A stretch of 64,000 nt of DNA. It comes from Cribrihabitans marinus (GTDB lineage: Bacteria > Pseudomonadota > Alphaproteobacteria > Rhodobacterales > Rhodobacteraceae). Below, in pieces: positions 17,243-27,072 of this stretch. How positions within the stretch are numbered: the stretch's first letter is position 1; every line of letters starts with the position of its first letter. The notes under the pieces are model-generated. The model was not told where the DNA came from. It did no database searches and saw only the letters and a program-made list of their open reading frames with translations. Made by a program: the position numbers and the translations under genes. The stretch lies in contig NZ_FNYD01000003.1 of the NCBI RefSeq assembly GCF_900109035.1, positions 1-64,000 of the forward strand, read 5' to 3'.

Positions 17243-17908
17243 ATGAGTATCGGCGATTGGACAGAGCGGTTTCAGGGCACGGCGTCCTTGCCGCGGCACG
17301 TACGTAACCGGCTTCTGGGAAGCGCCCGTATCGCCCGTATCCATGCTGGCAAGACAGTCTTTAGCCCGGACAATATTCCCGACAGCCTGATGTTCCTGGT
17401 CGAGGGGACGATCCGCGTGTCGCAATCGTCCGACAGCGGCCGCGAAATCGTTCTCTACCGCGTGGAGGCGGGTGAAAGCTGTGTCCTGACAACCGCCTGC
17501 ATGCTGGCCGAAGAAGCCTACAATGCCGAAGGCATTGCCGAAACGGATGTCTTGGCCGTTACCTTGCCGCGCGTGTCCTTTGATCGCCTCGTTGCAGAAG
17601 AACCTGCGTTTCGTTCATTTGTTTTTGCCGCCTATTCGCGGCGCCTCATCGACCTCTTGCGCGTCGTGGATGATGTGGCGTTTGGGCGGATCGACGTGCG
17701 GCTGGCGGAGCGGCTGCTCGGATTGGCGCGGGATCTCAAGGAGATATCTGCCACTCACCAACAACTCGCCAGTGAGCTTGGTACGGCGCGGGAGGTGATC
17801 TCGCGCGTGTTGCAGGATTTTTCAAAACGCGGGCTGATCCGCCAGACACGTGGACGTATCACCATCGAAGACCGCGCAGCTTTGCGCACGATTGCGCAAA
17901 GCGACTAG
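17243..17908 (+). CDS. Crp/Fnr-family regulator with a two-cysteine switch
   Basis: A 221-residue regulator with an N-terminal cyclic-nucleotide-binding fold (about 15-125) and a C-terminal HTH (about 165-215; QLASELGTAREVISRVLQ). It has exactly two cysteines, C80 and C86, in GESCVLTTACML, where Crp binds its ligand; it lacks the Fnr N-terminal Fe-S cysteines. It heads a block of sulfide and persulfide genes, so a thiol/persulfide sensor is the natural reading, inferred from location and cysteine spacing. ATG 17243 is used. It is followed by a GTGA-N5-TCAC site before the next gene. Confidence 0.85.
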   Translation: MSIGDWTERFQGTASLPRHVRNRLLGSARIARIHAGKTVFSPDNIPDSLMFLVEGTIRVSQSSDSGREIVLYRVEAGESCVLTTACMLAEEAYNAEGIAETDVLAVTLPRVSFDRLVAEEPAFRSFVFAAYSRRLIDLLRVVDDVAFGRIDVRLAERLLGLARDLKEISATHQQLASELGTAREVISRVLQDFSKRGLIRQTRGRITIEDRAALRTIAQSD

Positions 17909-17943
17909 GGCCGAACCCTCGTTGAAGAAAGTCTGCGCGCTCG

Positions 17944-17956
17944 GTGACATTATCAC
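17944..17956. promoter_or_regulatory. GTGA-N5-TCAC site, candidate Crp/Fnr operator
   Basis: GTGACATTATCAC lies 62 bases before the DUF2892 gene. TGA...TCA half-sites are typical for Crp/Fnr proteins, and the regulator gene ends just upstream, so self- or neighbour-control of the sulfide operon is likely. Single site, short arms. Confidence 0.4.
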
Positions 17957-18017
17957 TGAACAGTGCGGCGGGCATTTGTATCCCGAGAGCAAGTCAATGC
18001 TCGCATGAGGTTTCAAC

Positions 18018-18233
18018 ATGTCCGTCAACGTCGGTACGATCGACCGCGTCATTCGCGCTGCTTTGGGTTTCTCCCTGCTTTATCTTGCGTTTCTCAGCGG
18101 GGTGTCATTGTTCGCGGCCCCCTTGTTCAAATTCGGCGCTGCTGTGATCGGCATCGTCATGCTGGCCACGTCCACGCTGAAACTGTGCCCGAACTATTCC
18201 ATTCTTGGCCTCAAAAGCTGTGGGGACTGCTGA
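18018..18233 (+). CDS. DUF2892 (YgaP-like) small membrane protein
   Basis: A 71-residue protein with two hydrophobic segments (about 12-30 and 34-52), matching the DUF2892/YgaP transmembrane family often found beside rhodaneses and sulfide oxidation genes. Its C-terminal tail carries three cysteines (C57, C68, C71; KLCPNYS and KSCGDC) that could take up persulfide sulfur. It opens the rightward sulfide module, and the next gene starts two bases after its stop, so co-translation is likely. The biochemical role of the family is not established. Confidence 0.85.
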   Translation: MSVNVGTIDRVIRAALGFSLLYLAFLSGVSLFAAPLFKFGAAVIGIVMLATSTLKLCPNYSILGLKSCGDC

Positions 18234-18234
18234 A

Positions 18235-18666
18235 ATGGAAACGACATTCACACCTTTCACATCCTTTGGCGGCGGCCTCGCAATTGGGCTTGGCGCCGTG
18301 CTCTTGATGCTGGGCCTTGGGCGCGTGTTCGGGGCCACCGGTATCCTGTCTGGGGCCGTCTTTGTCGAAAGCCGGGACGACCTGTCATGGCGGCTCGCCC
18401 TGATCGTCGGCATGGTCTTGGCGCCCGGATTGATCTTTGTAATCATCGGGTCGATGCCCGAACTTAACGTTCCCATCAGCCCGGTCATGATTGTCGTCGG
18501 CGGGGTCATAGTCGGCCTCGGTGCAAGCCTCGGGTCGGGCTGCACGTCCGGGCACGGGGTTTGCGGCCTGTCGCGCCTGTCCGTTCGGTCGCTGGTTGCC
18601 GTTCCGACGTTCATGGCGACGGCTGCAATCACCGTCTTTCTGATCCGTCACGTGTTTGGAGGCTGA
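18235..18666 (+). CDS. YeeE/YedE half-size transporter, first subunit
   Basis: A 143-residue membrane protein forming one half of a YeeE/YedE transporter, with about four hydrophobic helices and the conserved GSGCTSGHGVCGLSR motif near residues 102-116. ATG 18235 lies one base beyond the previous stop. Half-size pairs of this kind accompany BigR/SqrR-regulated sulfide operons, where they are thought to move sulfite, thiosulfate or sulfide across the inner membrane. The second half follows after three bases. Confidence 0.85.
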   Translation: METTFTPFTSFGGGLAIGLGAVLLMLGLGRVFGATGILSGAVFVESRDDLSWRLALIVGMVLAPGLIFVIIGSMPELNVPISPVMIVVGGVIVGLGASLGSGCTSGHGVCGLSRLSVRSLVAVPTFMATAAITVFLIRHVFGG

Positions 18667-18669
18667 ACC

Positions 18670-19101
18670 ATGAAGCTTGTTTTCGCACTGATCACCGGCC
18701 TCGTTTTTGGCACCGGCATTGCCGTCTCGGGGATGATGGACCCGGCGAAGGTTCTGAACTTCTTTGACATTGCGGGCACGTGGGACCCAAGCCTTGCCTT
18801 CGTGATGGGCGGCGCGCTGGTCGTTACCTTCTTTGGCTACAGGTTCGCCTTCAAACGATCCGCGCCCCTGTTCGGCGGCCGGTTTCAGGTATCGAGCAGC
18901 ACCGATATCGACCTGAAACTTGTGGGCGGTTCGGCTCTGTTCGGCATTGGATGGGGAATCGCCGGGTTCTGCCCCGGCGCTGCGATCCCGGCCCTTGGGA
19001 CCGGACGTTGGGAAGTGGCCCTGTTCCTGGTGGCGGTTGTGGCCGGGTTTTTTCTGCGCCGTCTTGTGGCGCCAATTCGCCCCGCACAGGCCGCGCGATG
19101 A
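18670..19101 (+). CDS. YeeE/YedE half-size transporter, second subunit
   Basis: A 143-residue partner of the preceding gene, with four predicted helices and the second-half family motif GFCPGAAIPALG (about 105-117). An early GTGIAVSGMMDPAKV segment is also characteristic. The two halves together equal one full-length YeeE/YedE protein such as SoxT at 350. They are separated by three bases and are surely co-expressed. The persulfide dioxygenase gene follows within 15 bases. Confidence 0.85.
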   Translation: MKLVFALITGLVFGTGIAVSGMMDPAKVLNFFDIAGTWDPSLAFVMGGALVVTFFGYRFAFKRSAPLFGGRFQVSSSTDIDLKLVGGSALFGIGWGIAGFCPGAAIPALGTGRWEVALFLVAVVAGFFLRRLVAPIRPAQAAR

Positions 19102-19115
19102 AGATGGAGGATATC

Positions 19116-20003
19116 ATGATGACCCAATACCCCGTGAACATGGACATCAAACCCGCCGTTCAGGCGTTCTTTGACGAGGCGACAAACACGATCAGCTATA
19201 TCGTGAAAGACCCGTCATCGAATGCTTGCGCCATCGTCGACAGCGTCATGGACATCGACTATGCCGCCGGTCGCATCACGTTTGACCATGCGGATGAGCT
19301 TATCCGTCAGGTCGAGGCGCAGGGCCTGAAGCTGGAGTGGGTCATCGAGACCCACGTCCATGCCGACCACCTGAGTGCGGCCCCCTACCTTCAGGAGAAA
19401 CTGGGCGGCAAGATCGGTGTCGGGTCGAATATCACGGTCGTTCAGGACGTCTTTGGCAAGGTGTTCAACGAAGGCACCGAGTTCCAGCGTGACGGCAGCC
19501 AGTTCGATGCGTTGTTCGAGGATGGCGATACCTACATGATCGGCAACATGCAGGCCTTTGCCATGTACACGCCCGGCCACACGCCCGCGTGCATGGTGCA
19601 TGTGATCGGTGATGCCGCTTTTGTCGGTGACACACTGTTCATGCCCGATGGCGGCTCTGCCCGCTGCGACTTCCCGGGCGGAAGTGCCGAAGAGCTGTAC
19701 GAAAGCATCATGAAAGTGCTGGCGCTGCCCGATGAGACACGCCTCTTCATGTGCCACGATTACGGCCCGAGCGGGCGCGACATCGCGTGGGAAACCACCG
19801 TCGCCGAGGAGAAGGAACACAATATCCACGTCGGAGGTGGCAAGACGAAGGAAGACTTCATCAAGTTCCGTACCGAGCGTGACGCCCAGCTGGATATGCC
19901 CAAGCTGATCATTCCGTCGCTGCAAGTGAACATGCGGGCAGGCGAAGTGCCCAAGGATGCTGACGGCAACCCGATGCTGAAAGTGCCCGTAGACGCGCTT
20001 TGA
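19116..20003 (+). CDS. blh: Persulfide dioxygenase, Blh type
   Basis: A 295-residue cytoplasmic MBL-fold enzyme. The metal motif is THVHADH (H80, H82, D84, H85), with further ligands in YTPGHTPA and FVGDTLFMPDGG. Members oxidise glutathione persulfide to sulfite with O2 using a single iron. The length and the C-terminal KFRTERDAQLDMPKL region match the Blh/ETHE1-like branch. ATG 19116 has GGAGG five bases upstream; an ATG at 19098 overlapping the previous stop is possible. It lies directly before the SQR fusion, completing sulfide to persulfide to sulfite conversion. Confidence 0.9.
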   Translation: MMTQYPVNMDIKPAVQAFFDEATNTISYIVKDPSSNACAIVDSVMDIDYAAGRITFDHADELIRQVEAQGLKLEWVIETHVHADHLSAAPYLQEKLGGKIGVGSNITVVQDVFGKVFNEGTEFQRDGSQFDALFEDGDTYMIGNMQAFAMYTPGHTPACMVHVIGDAAFVGDTLFMPDGGSARCDFPGGSAEELYESIMKVLALPDETRLFMCHDYGPSGRDIAWETTVAEEKEHNIHVGGGKTKEDFIKFRTERDAQLDMPKLIIPSLQVNMRAGEVPKDADGNPMLKVPVDAL

Positions 20004-20024
20004 CCCCGGACATAGGAGCAGATC

Positions 20025-21704
20025 ATGGACCTGAAGCACATCTCTGAAACCTTCACTGTAAGCCCGCAAGTGTCGCCCGGCGACATCGCGGCCCTCAAGG
20101 CGGCAGGGTTCAAGGCCATCATCTGCAACCGACCGGACGGGGAGGGAGCCGACCAGCCCACGTTCCCCGAGATCGAAACGGCGGCCAACGCCGCAGGACT
20201 CGAGGCGCGCTATGTGCCGGTGGAAGCGGGCAAGGTCAGTGACGACGATGTCGCCGCATTTGGTGTCGCGCTGAACAACCTGCCGCGCCCGGTTCTGGCC
20301 TATTGCCGGACCGGCACGCGATCCGCGACGCTGTGGTCCTTTCAAGAGGCCAAGACACGGCCCATGTCCGACATCCTCGCCGCGACGCAAGCGGCAGGCT
20401 ATGACATGAACGGTGTCGCGCGGCGTATCGCGAACGGGGGCAAGACCCCCACCGACACCGGCGACGCCAAGTACGATGTTGTGATCGTGGGCGCGGGTGC
20501 AGGCGGGATTTCCGTGGCCGCCAGCCTGAAATCGCGCAAGCCGGGCCTGTCCATAGCGGTGATTGATCCGGCTGACATCCACTACTACCAGCCCGGCTGG
20601 ACCATGGTGGGCGGAGGCATTTTCAAGGCACAGGATACCGCGAAAACCATGGGTTCGCTCATCCCGCGTGGTGTGAAGTGGATCAAGGCCGCTGTGGCCG
20701 CGTTCGAGCCAAACAACAATGCCGTGATCCTGGATGGCTGCCGGGTCGTGAAATACGACCGGCTGGTCGTGTGCCCTGGCCTCAAGCTGGATTGGCGCGC
20801 GGTCGAGGGGCTGGAAGAGACGCTGGGCCGCAACGGTGTGACATCGAACTACCGCTACGATCTGGCGCCCTACACCTGGCAGCTTGTGCAGGGGTTGAAG
20901 GAAGGGCGCGCGCTGTTCACGCAGCCTCCGATGCCGATCAAATGCGCCGGCGCGCCTCAAAAGGCGCTGTACCTTTCGGGAGATGCGTGGTTCCGCAATC
21001 GTGCGCTGAAGGATATCGACATCCAGTTCATGAATGCGGGCGGTGTGCTGTTCGGGGTCAAGGATTATGTCCCGGCGCTGATGGAGTATGTCGACAAGTA
21101 TGACGCGATGCTGAACTTCTTTCACAACCTTGTCGCCATTGATGGCCCCGCCAGAACCGCGACCTTCAGGGTCGCCGCGCCGGATACGGACCCGCACGAG
21201 GTGACGGTGGATTTCGACATGATCCACGTTTGCCCGCCGCAGGTCGCACCCGACTTTATCCGGGTGTCACCGCTGGCCGATGCCGCGGGCTGGGTCGATG
21301 TGGATCAGGCCACGCTGCGCCACAAGAGCTACGACAATATCTGGTCGCTGGGCGACGTGATGAACGCGCCCAACGCCAAGACGGCGGCAGCGGCCCGAAA
21401 GCAGGCTCCGACCGTGGCCGACAACATTGTCGCCGACATCGCGGGCCGGGCGCCCACGGCCGCCTATGACGGCTATGGGTCCTGCCCCCTGACCGTCGAG
21501 CGGGGCAAGATCGTTCTGGCCGAGTTCGGGTATGGCGGCGTGATGAAACCCAGTTTTCCCACGGTCCTGCTGGACGGAACCAAACCCTCACGCGCGGCAT
21601 GGTTCCTGAAGGAGCGGATGCTGCCGCCGATCTACTGGAAGGCGATGCTGCGCGGCAAGGAATGGCTGGCCAAGCCCGAAAAGCTGAAGGTCGCGGCTGA
21701 ATAG
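20025..21704 (+). CDS. DUF442 phosphatase-like domain fused to sulfide:quinone oxidoreductase
   Basis: A 559-residue two-domain protein. Residues 1-110 form a DUF442 (TIGR01244-type) domain with the phosphatase/rhodanese-like P-loop YCRTGTRS (C94, R99). Residues 148-559 are a flavoprotein of the SQR family: FAD motif VGAGAGG, candidate redox cysteines in VVCPGLKL, PIKCAGAPQ and HVCPPQ, and a C-terminal amphipathic stretch for the membrane surface. SQR oxidises sulfide to persulfide and reduces quinone; the DUF442 part may handle the persulfide. This fusion is known in proteobacteria. It sits 21 bases after the dioxygenase gene. Confidence 0.9.
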   Translation: MDLKHISETFTVSPQVSPGDIAALKAAGFKAIICNRPDGEGADQPTFPEIETAANAAGLEARYVPVEAGKVSDDDVAAFGVALNNLPRPVLAYCRTGTRSATLWSFQEAKTRPMSDILAATQAAGYDMNGVARRIANGGKTPTDTGDAKYDVVIVGAGAGGISVAASLKSRKPGLSIAVIDPADIHYYQPGWTMVGGGIFKAQDTAKTMGSLIPRGVKWIKAAVAAFEPNNNAVILDGCRVVKYDRLVVCPGLKLDWRAVEGLEETLGRNGVTSNYRYDLAPYTWQLVQGLKEGRALFTQPPMPIKCAGAPQKALYLSGDAWFRNRALKDIDIQFMNAGGVLFGVKDYVPALMEYVDKYDAMLNFFHNLVAIDGPARTATFRVAAPDTDPHEVTVDFDMIHVCPPQVAPDFIRVSPLADAAGWVDVDQATLRHKSYDNIWSLGDVMNAPNAKTAAAARKQAPTVADNIVADIAGRAPTAAYDGYGSCPLTVERGKIVLAEFGYGGVMKPSFPTVLLDGTKPSRAAWFLKERMLPPIYWKAMLRGKEWLAKPEKLKVAAE

Positions 21705-21811
21705 CACAACGTCTCACGACATGATCCACCGCAGAGCGCGAACAGGATGCGGCGGACATCGCGTGCGGATCGCTTGTGGCCCGCGCGCTCCGGACTGAAA
21801 GAAACACACCC

Positions 21812-23545
21812 ATGCGCATCGCACAGTATTTCCCGATCCTAGACTGGGGCCGCACCTATGACCGGGCGGCGCTGTCCAACGACTTGATCGCGGCGGTGAT
21901 CGTGACGATCATGTTGATCCCGCAGTCGCTGGCCTATGCGCTCCTTGCGGGGCTGCCGCCCGAGGTGGGCATTTACGCGTCCATTGCGCCCATCATCCTT
22001 TACGCAATCTTTGGCACCAGCCGCGCGCTGGCCGTGGGCCCGGTGGCCGTTGTGTCGCTGCTCACGGCCTCTGCCATCGGGCAGGTGGCGGAACAGGGGA
22101 CTGCGGGCTACGCCGTCGCGGCGCTGACGCTTGCGTTCTTGTCGGGTGGAATCCTGGTCCTGTTGGGGGTTCTGCGCCTTGGGTTTCTTGCCAATTTCCT
22201 CAGCCATCCCGTCATTTCCGGGTTCATCACCGCGTCGGGCATTCTGATCGCGACCAGCCAGCTCAAGCACGTTCTGGGCATAGACGCGCACGGTCACACC
22301 TTGCCCGAAATGATCGTGTCGGTCGTGGGTCACCTCGGGCAGGTCAACCCGATCACCGTTGCAATTGGCGTGAGCGCCACCGCCATTCTGTTCTGGGTTC
22401 GCCTGGGCCTGAAGCCGTTTTTGCGTAAGCTGGGTGCTTCACCGAAACTTGCAGATGTCGCGACCAAGGCCGGGCCGGTTGCAGCGGTCGTTGCCACGAC
22501 CTTGGCTGTGTGGCTGTTCAGCTTGGATTCGGCGGGCGTCAGAACTGTCGGCGAAGTTCCGCAAAGCCTGCCGCCCCTGACCATGCCCGGGTTGTCGCCA
22601 GAATTGGTGCAGGCGCTGTTTGTGCCTGCCATCCTGATTTCCGTCATCGGCTTTGTGGAATCCGTGTCCGTGGCCCAAACACTGGCGGCAAAGAAGCGGC
22701 AGCGCATCGACCCTGATCAAGAACTGATCGGTCTTGGTGCCGCCAATATCGGCGCGGCCTTTACCGGTGGCTATCCCGTCACGGGCGGCTTCGCACGGTC
22801 GGTCGTGAATTTTGATGCCGGTGCGGAAACCCCCGCGGCGGGGGCCTATACAGCCCTTGGTCTTGCCATTGCCGCCGTCGCGCTGACACCGCTGGTCTAC
22901 TATCTACCGAACGCAACGCTGGCCGCGACAATCATCGTCGCCGTTCTCAGCCTTGTCGATTTCAAGATCCTCAAGAAGATCTGGGGATATTCGAAATCGG
23001 ATTTCACCGCAGTGACAGCCACGATCCTGCTGACGCTTGGCCTTGGTGTCGAGGTTGGCGTCGCGTCCGGCGTCGTCATCTCCGTCCTTCTGCATCTGTT
23101 CAAGACATCGCGCCCACATGTGGCCGAAGTCGGCCTTGTTTCCGGCAGCCAGCACTTTCGCAACATTCACCGCCACAAGGTCGAAACAAGTTCCCAGGTG
23201 CTGACCCTGCGGGTGGATGAAAGCCTGTATTTCATCAACGCCCGGTTCCTCGAGGACATGGTGCAAGCCCGCGTGGCCGAGGGGGGCAGCATCAAACATG
23301 TGATCCTCATGTTTTCTGCCGTGAACGAAGTCGATTTCTCCGCTCTCGAGAGCCTCGAGGCCATTAATGAACACTTGAAGGACATGAACGTCGGCTTGCA
23401 CCTTTCCGAGGTCAAAGGCCCGGTGATGGATCGGCTCAAGCAATCCCATTTGCTGGAACATCTGAACGGGGACGTCTTTCTTTCCCAGTTTGATGCGTGG
23501 CAGGCGCTTGCTGGTCGCGCTCTTGTCGAACCGGCGGCTCAATGA
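21812..23545 (+). CDS. SulP-family anion transporter with STAS domain
   Basis: A 577-residue SulP permease. The N-terminal two thirds contain about 11-14 hydrophobic helices with the family signature (IPQSLAYALLAGLPPEVGIY, near residue 40); a C-terminal STAS domain spans roughly residues 450-560. SulP proteins move sulfate, bicarbonate or other anions. Being last in the sulfide module it probably handles sulfate or sulfite, by inference. ATG 21812 is used. It lies 107 bases after the SQR gene, and the following 700 bases hold no gene. Confidence 0.9.
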   Translation: MRIAQYFPILDWGRTYDRAALSNDLIAAVIVTIMLIPQSLAYALLAGLPPEVGIYASIAPIILYAIFGTSRALAVGPVAVVSLLTASAIGQVAEQGTAGYAVAALTLAFLSGGILVLLGVLRLGFLANFLSHPVISGFITASGILIATSQLKHVLGIDAHGHTLPEMIVSVVGHLGQVNPITVAIGVSATAILFWVRLGLKPFLRKLGASPKLADVATKAGPVAAVVATTLAVWLFSLDSAGVRTVGEVPQSLPPLTMPGLSPELVQALFVPAILISVIGFVESVSVAQTLAAKKRQRIDPDQELIGLGAANIGAAFTGGYPVTGGFARSVVNFDAGAETPAAGAYTALGLAIAAVALTPLVYYLPNATLAATIIVAVLSLVDFKILKKIWGYSKSDFTAVTATILLTLGLGVEVGVASGVVISVLLHLFKTSRPHVAEVGLVSGSQHFRNIHRHKVETSSQVLTLRVDESLYFINARFLEDMVQARVAEGGSIKHVILMFSAVNEVDFSALESLEAINEHLKDMNVGLHLSEVKGPVMDRLKQSHLLEHLNGDVFLSQFDAWQALAGRALVEPAAQ

Positions 23546-23981
23546 GCCAAGCCGGCATAACCGAAAGACAGTTGAAATCCGGGGTCGACGCTATTTGCAG
23601 ATTTAAACCGTCGAAATCCTGCGCGTCGACGTCATGCCAGTGCTGGGTATCCGTAGCCAGCCGGGTGTCAGCGGCACGAATGGCTGATTAGGTGCGCTGA
23701 AGGGTCCTTGGTAGCCGCTGCAGCATTTGGCATCGGGCTTTTTCCGGACATTCGCTGCGCGCTGCACAAGTTTCCGATCTTCAGGATCGGTGGTTGTGAG
23801 CGACATCCAGCATTGCAAATCGATTAATATCGATTCCGGAAACTGCATCGGCGTCGGCCCCGCCCAATCACCGCCGCAAGCCGGTCTTTGCACGGGGCAG
23901 GGTGGAAGAGCGGATGCCGTGTGCGTATGATGTGCGTTGCGGGTCCGTTCCGAATGCGACCGGCCCCGAGGAGACCGTTGA
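23546..23981. other. Gene-free stretch before the dusA remnant
   Basis: No frame here has coding character on either strand. It contains one short palindrome at 23818-23835 (AATCGAT-TAAT-ATCGATT). Its last 70 bases resemble the leader of the intact dusA at 33050-33120: both share GTGTGCG-TATG-TGTG-like and GACCGG...GAGGAGA/CAGGAGA stretches in the same order, so this end looks like a dusA promoter region. Confidence 0.5.
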
Positions 23982-24035
23982 ATGACCTTGAACGCAGCCA
24001 CCAAGGCCGCGCGGCTGAGCGTGGCCCCTATGATG
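23982..24035 (+). pseudogene. dusA: Truncated 5' end of dusA; candidate attachment-site scar
   Basis: Eighteen codons (ATG to the double ATG) match the first 18 codons of dusA at 33121: 42 of 54 bases and 14 of 18 residues by hand alignment, MTLNAATKAARLSVAPMM against MPFNAATEAARLSIAPMM. Similarity stops right after APMM, which is where dusA-specific integrases recombine. It has an upstream GAGGAGA ribosome site like the intact gene. This is most simply a duplicated dusA 5' end made or carried by an integrative element. Confidence 0.75.
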
Positions 24036-24279
24036 GGTGGTAGTGATTTATATGGTATGTCAGACGCTTACATAGTCCCGTGTGCAGCCAATGTTCATGT
24101 TTTGATCGCGTTGGCTCGTGCTATGTCGCGCTTGCTACGACAGGCTGGTCTATCCGCTGCCGAGCGACATTCTGCCTCGCTCGGCCCGAGATGGGATAGC
24201 GGCTGCGGTGAAGAATTGGCGACAAGGGGCAACTCTGCGTCATGTCCATTCCGTTCACAGAACAGGATTCCACCACCGC

Positions 24280-24414
24280 CTATTTCTTTTTGTGCTCGCC
24301 CAGATTTGTCAAGGTTTTGCCCTTCGTGAAGTCGGCTGTCGCAACGACCTTTTCCTTCACTTTCTTTGGCTTTTTTGCTTCTCTGTTTCCGCGTTTCTTG
24401 TCACCTTTTGACAC
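24280..24414 (-). CDS. Small lysine-rich protein downstream of groEL
   Basis: A 44-residue very basic protein beginning VSKGDKKRGNREAKKPKK, with a GTG start and a perfect AGGAGG seven bases upstream. It is read in the groESL direction, 108 bases after groEL. Small proteins starting MSK(G/S)DK-RGNREAKKPK are, from memory, recurrent unknowns in rhizobia and relatives. About one residue in three is lysine, so nucleic-acid binding is conceivable, but nothing shows this directly. Confidence 0.7.
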   Translation of the reverse strand: MSKGDKKRGNREAKKPKKVKEKVVATADFTKGKTLTNLGEHKKK

Positions 24415-24522
24415 GTCAGATCCTCCTGATCCAAGTTTCAGTTTCCAATGCCGTTTTCGTCTTTGGTCTTCGTCAGTTTTTGCGTTGGCGCCCCAAGGGC
24501 CCTGCCCATAGGGCGCTGCTGT

Positions 24523-26160
<1,638 letters not shown>

Positions 26161-26204
26161 GATCGTGTGCTCCTGAAAATGAAATTTCGGGGTCGATTTC
26201 GGGG

Positions 26205-26492
26205 TCAGGCCATGACGCCGAGAATATCGTTCTCCTTCATGATCATGAGATATTCGCCATCCAGTTTGATTTCGGTCCCGGACCATCTTCCGAACAGGAT
26301 CCGGTCGCCCGCCTTAACGTCCATAACGATGTGTTCGCCATCCACGTCCTTGGCGCCAGCGCCGACCGCGACGATCTCACCCTCCTGCGGCTTCTCTTTT
26401 GCGGAGTCAGGGATGATGAGCCCGCCTGAGGTCTTCGCGTCGCCTTCGATGCGGCGGACGAGAACCCGGTCGTGGAGTGGGGTGAACGACAC
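26205..26492 (-). CDS. groES: Co-chaperonin GroES
   Basis: A 95-residue co-chaperonin with the family start [20 protein letters not shown], the mobile loop containing GGLIIPD and the typical C-terminal EYLIMKE-like strand. It caps GroEL and is the first gene of a leftward groES-groEL unit. AAGGAG precedes the start. No standard CIRCE element (TTAGCACTC-N9-GAGTGCTAA) is present upstream; a shorter AGTGC-N4-GCACT repeat is found instead. Confidence 0.96.
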   Translation of the reverse strand: MSFTPLHDRVLVRRIEGDAKTSGGLIIPDSAKEKPQEGEIVAVGAGAKDVDGEHIVMDVKAGDRILFGRWSGTEIKLDGEYLMIMKENDILGVMA

Positions 26493-26540
26493 GAAAGTGC
26501 TCCTTCATCGGATTTCCAAGGGAGCATGGCGATGTTCGGA

Positions 26541-26554
26541 AGTGCTTTGGCACT
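26541..26554. promoter_or_regulatory. AGTGC-N4-GCACT repeat upstream of groES
   Basis: A short inverted repeat 49 bases upstream of groES. The half-site AGTGC/GCACT is shared with the CIRCE operator of HrcA, but the nine-base arms and nine-base spacer are missing, so this may be a decayed or different operator. Control by heat shock is not shown. Confidence 0.3.
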
Positions 26555-26686
26555 CGCCACACCGGAGCGCCAATATAATCGAAATGATGGCTCGGCAGGG
26601 GTTCTACAATAGCGTCTCAAGAAATTCTTTCTTCTTCCGATCAATTGGTATCCACAAATGCTCCGGAACATCGTCAAAGCCCGACT

Positions 26687-26923
26687 TCACAAGCGACGAA
26701 CGGCGTCACCGCCAGCAATGATCGCGTTGATCAAATCTGCCACGGCCCGGTGATTCTCCGTTTCGGGTCCGGCGCCGACGGCGTTCTCATGGGTCGCTGC
26801 GGCGTCGCGAAGAACCCCCACGATCTCGTGCTCCGGCAGCAACCCGCGATCGTTCAAGGCAAGCAGGAGCGCCTCGCAGATCGATAGGGCGGCCTGGCCT
26901 GCATGTTCTCTCGCCGTGGACAT
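26687..26923 (-). CDS. Small hypothetical protein
   Basis: A 78-residue predicted soluble, mostly helical protein (MSTAREHAGQAALSICEA...). ATG 26923 has AAGGAAG five bases upstream; longer starts lack one. One cysteine, no signal peptide or membrane segment. It lies upstream of groES in the same direction and divergent from the Crp regulator at 27073. I do not recognise the family; the helical pattern and acidic middle suggest a regulatory or structural small protein. Confidence 0.6.
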   Translation of the reverse strand: MSTAREHAGQAALSICEALLLALNDRGLLPEHEIVGVLRDAAATHENAVGAGPETENHRAVADLINAIIAGGDAVRRL

Positions 26924-27072
26924 CCGGGCTTCCTTTCGTGGCATCGTGAACCCGGGAAAGGTGAGGTTCAAATGCATCCGTACTTTTCGCAGGAATTGGC
27001 TTATGCTGGACTGATCCAAAGCAGTGTTCGGGCCGATTTCCGCTCTTGGGTCACCACACGCCGGGAGACCCA

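Noticed and set aside
23818..23835. AATCGAT-TAAT-ATCGATT palindrome as Fnr or Crp site
   Set aside because: It differs from TTGAT-N4-ATCAA and no gene starts nearby, so no role can be supported.
23603..24004. 133-codon minus-strand frame across the dusA remnant
   Set aside because: Composition is not protein-like and it runs antisense to a recognisable dusA leader.
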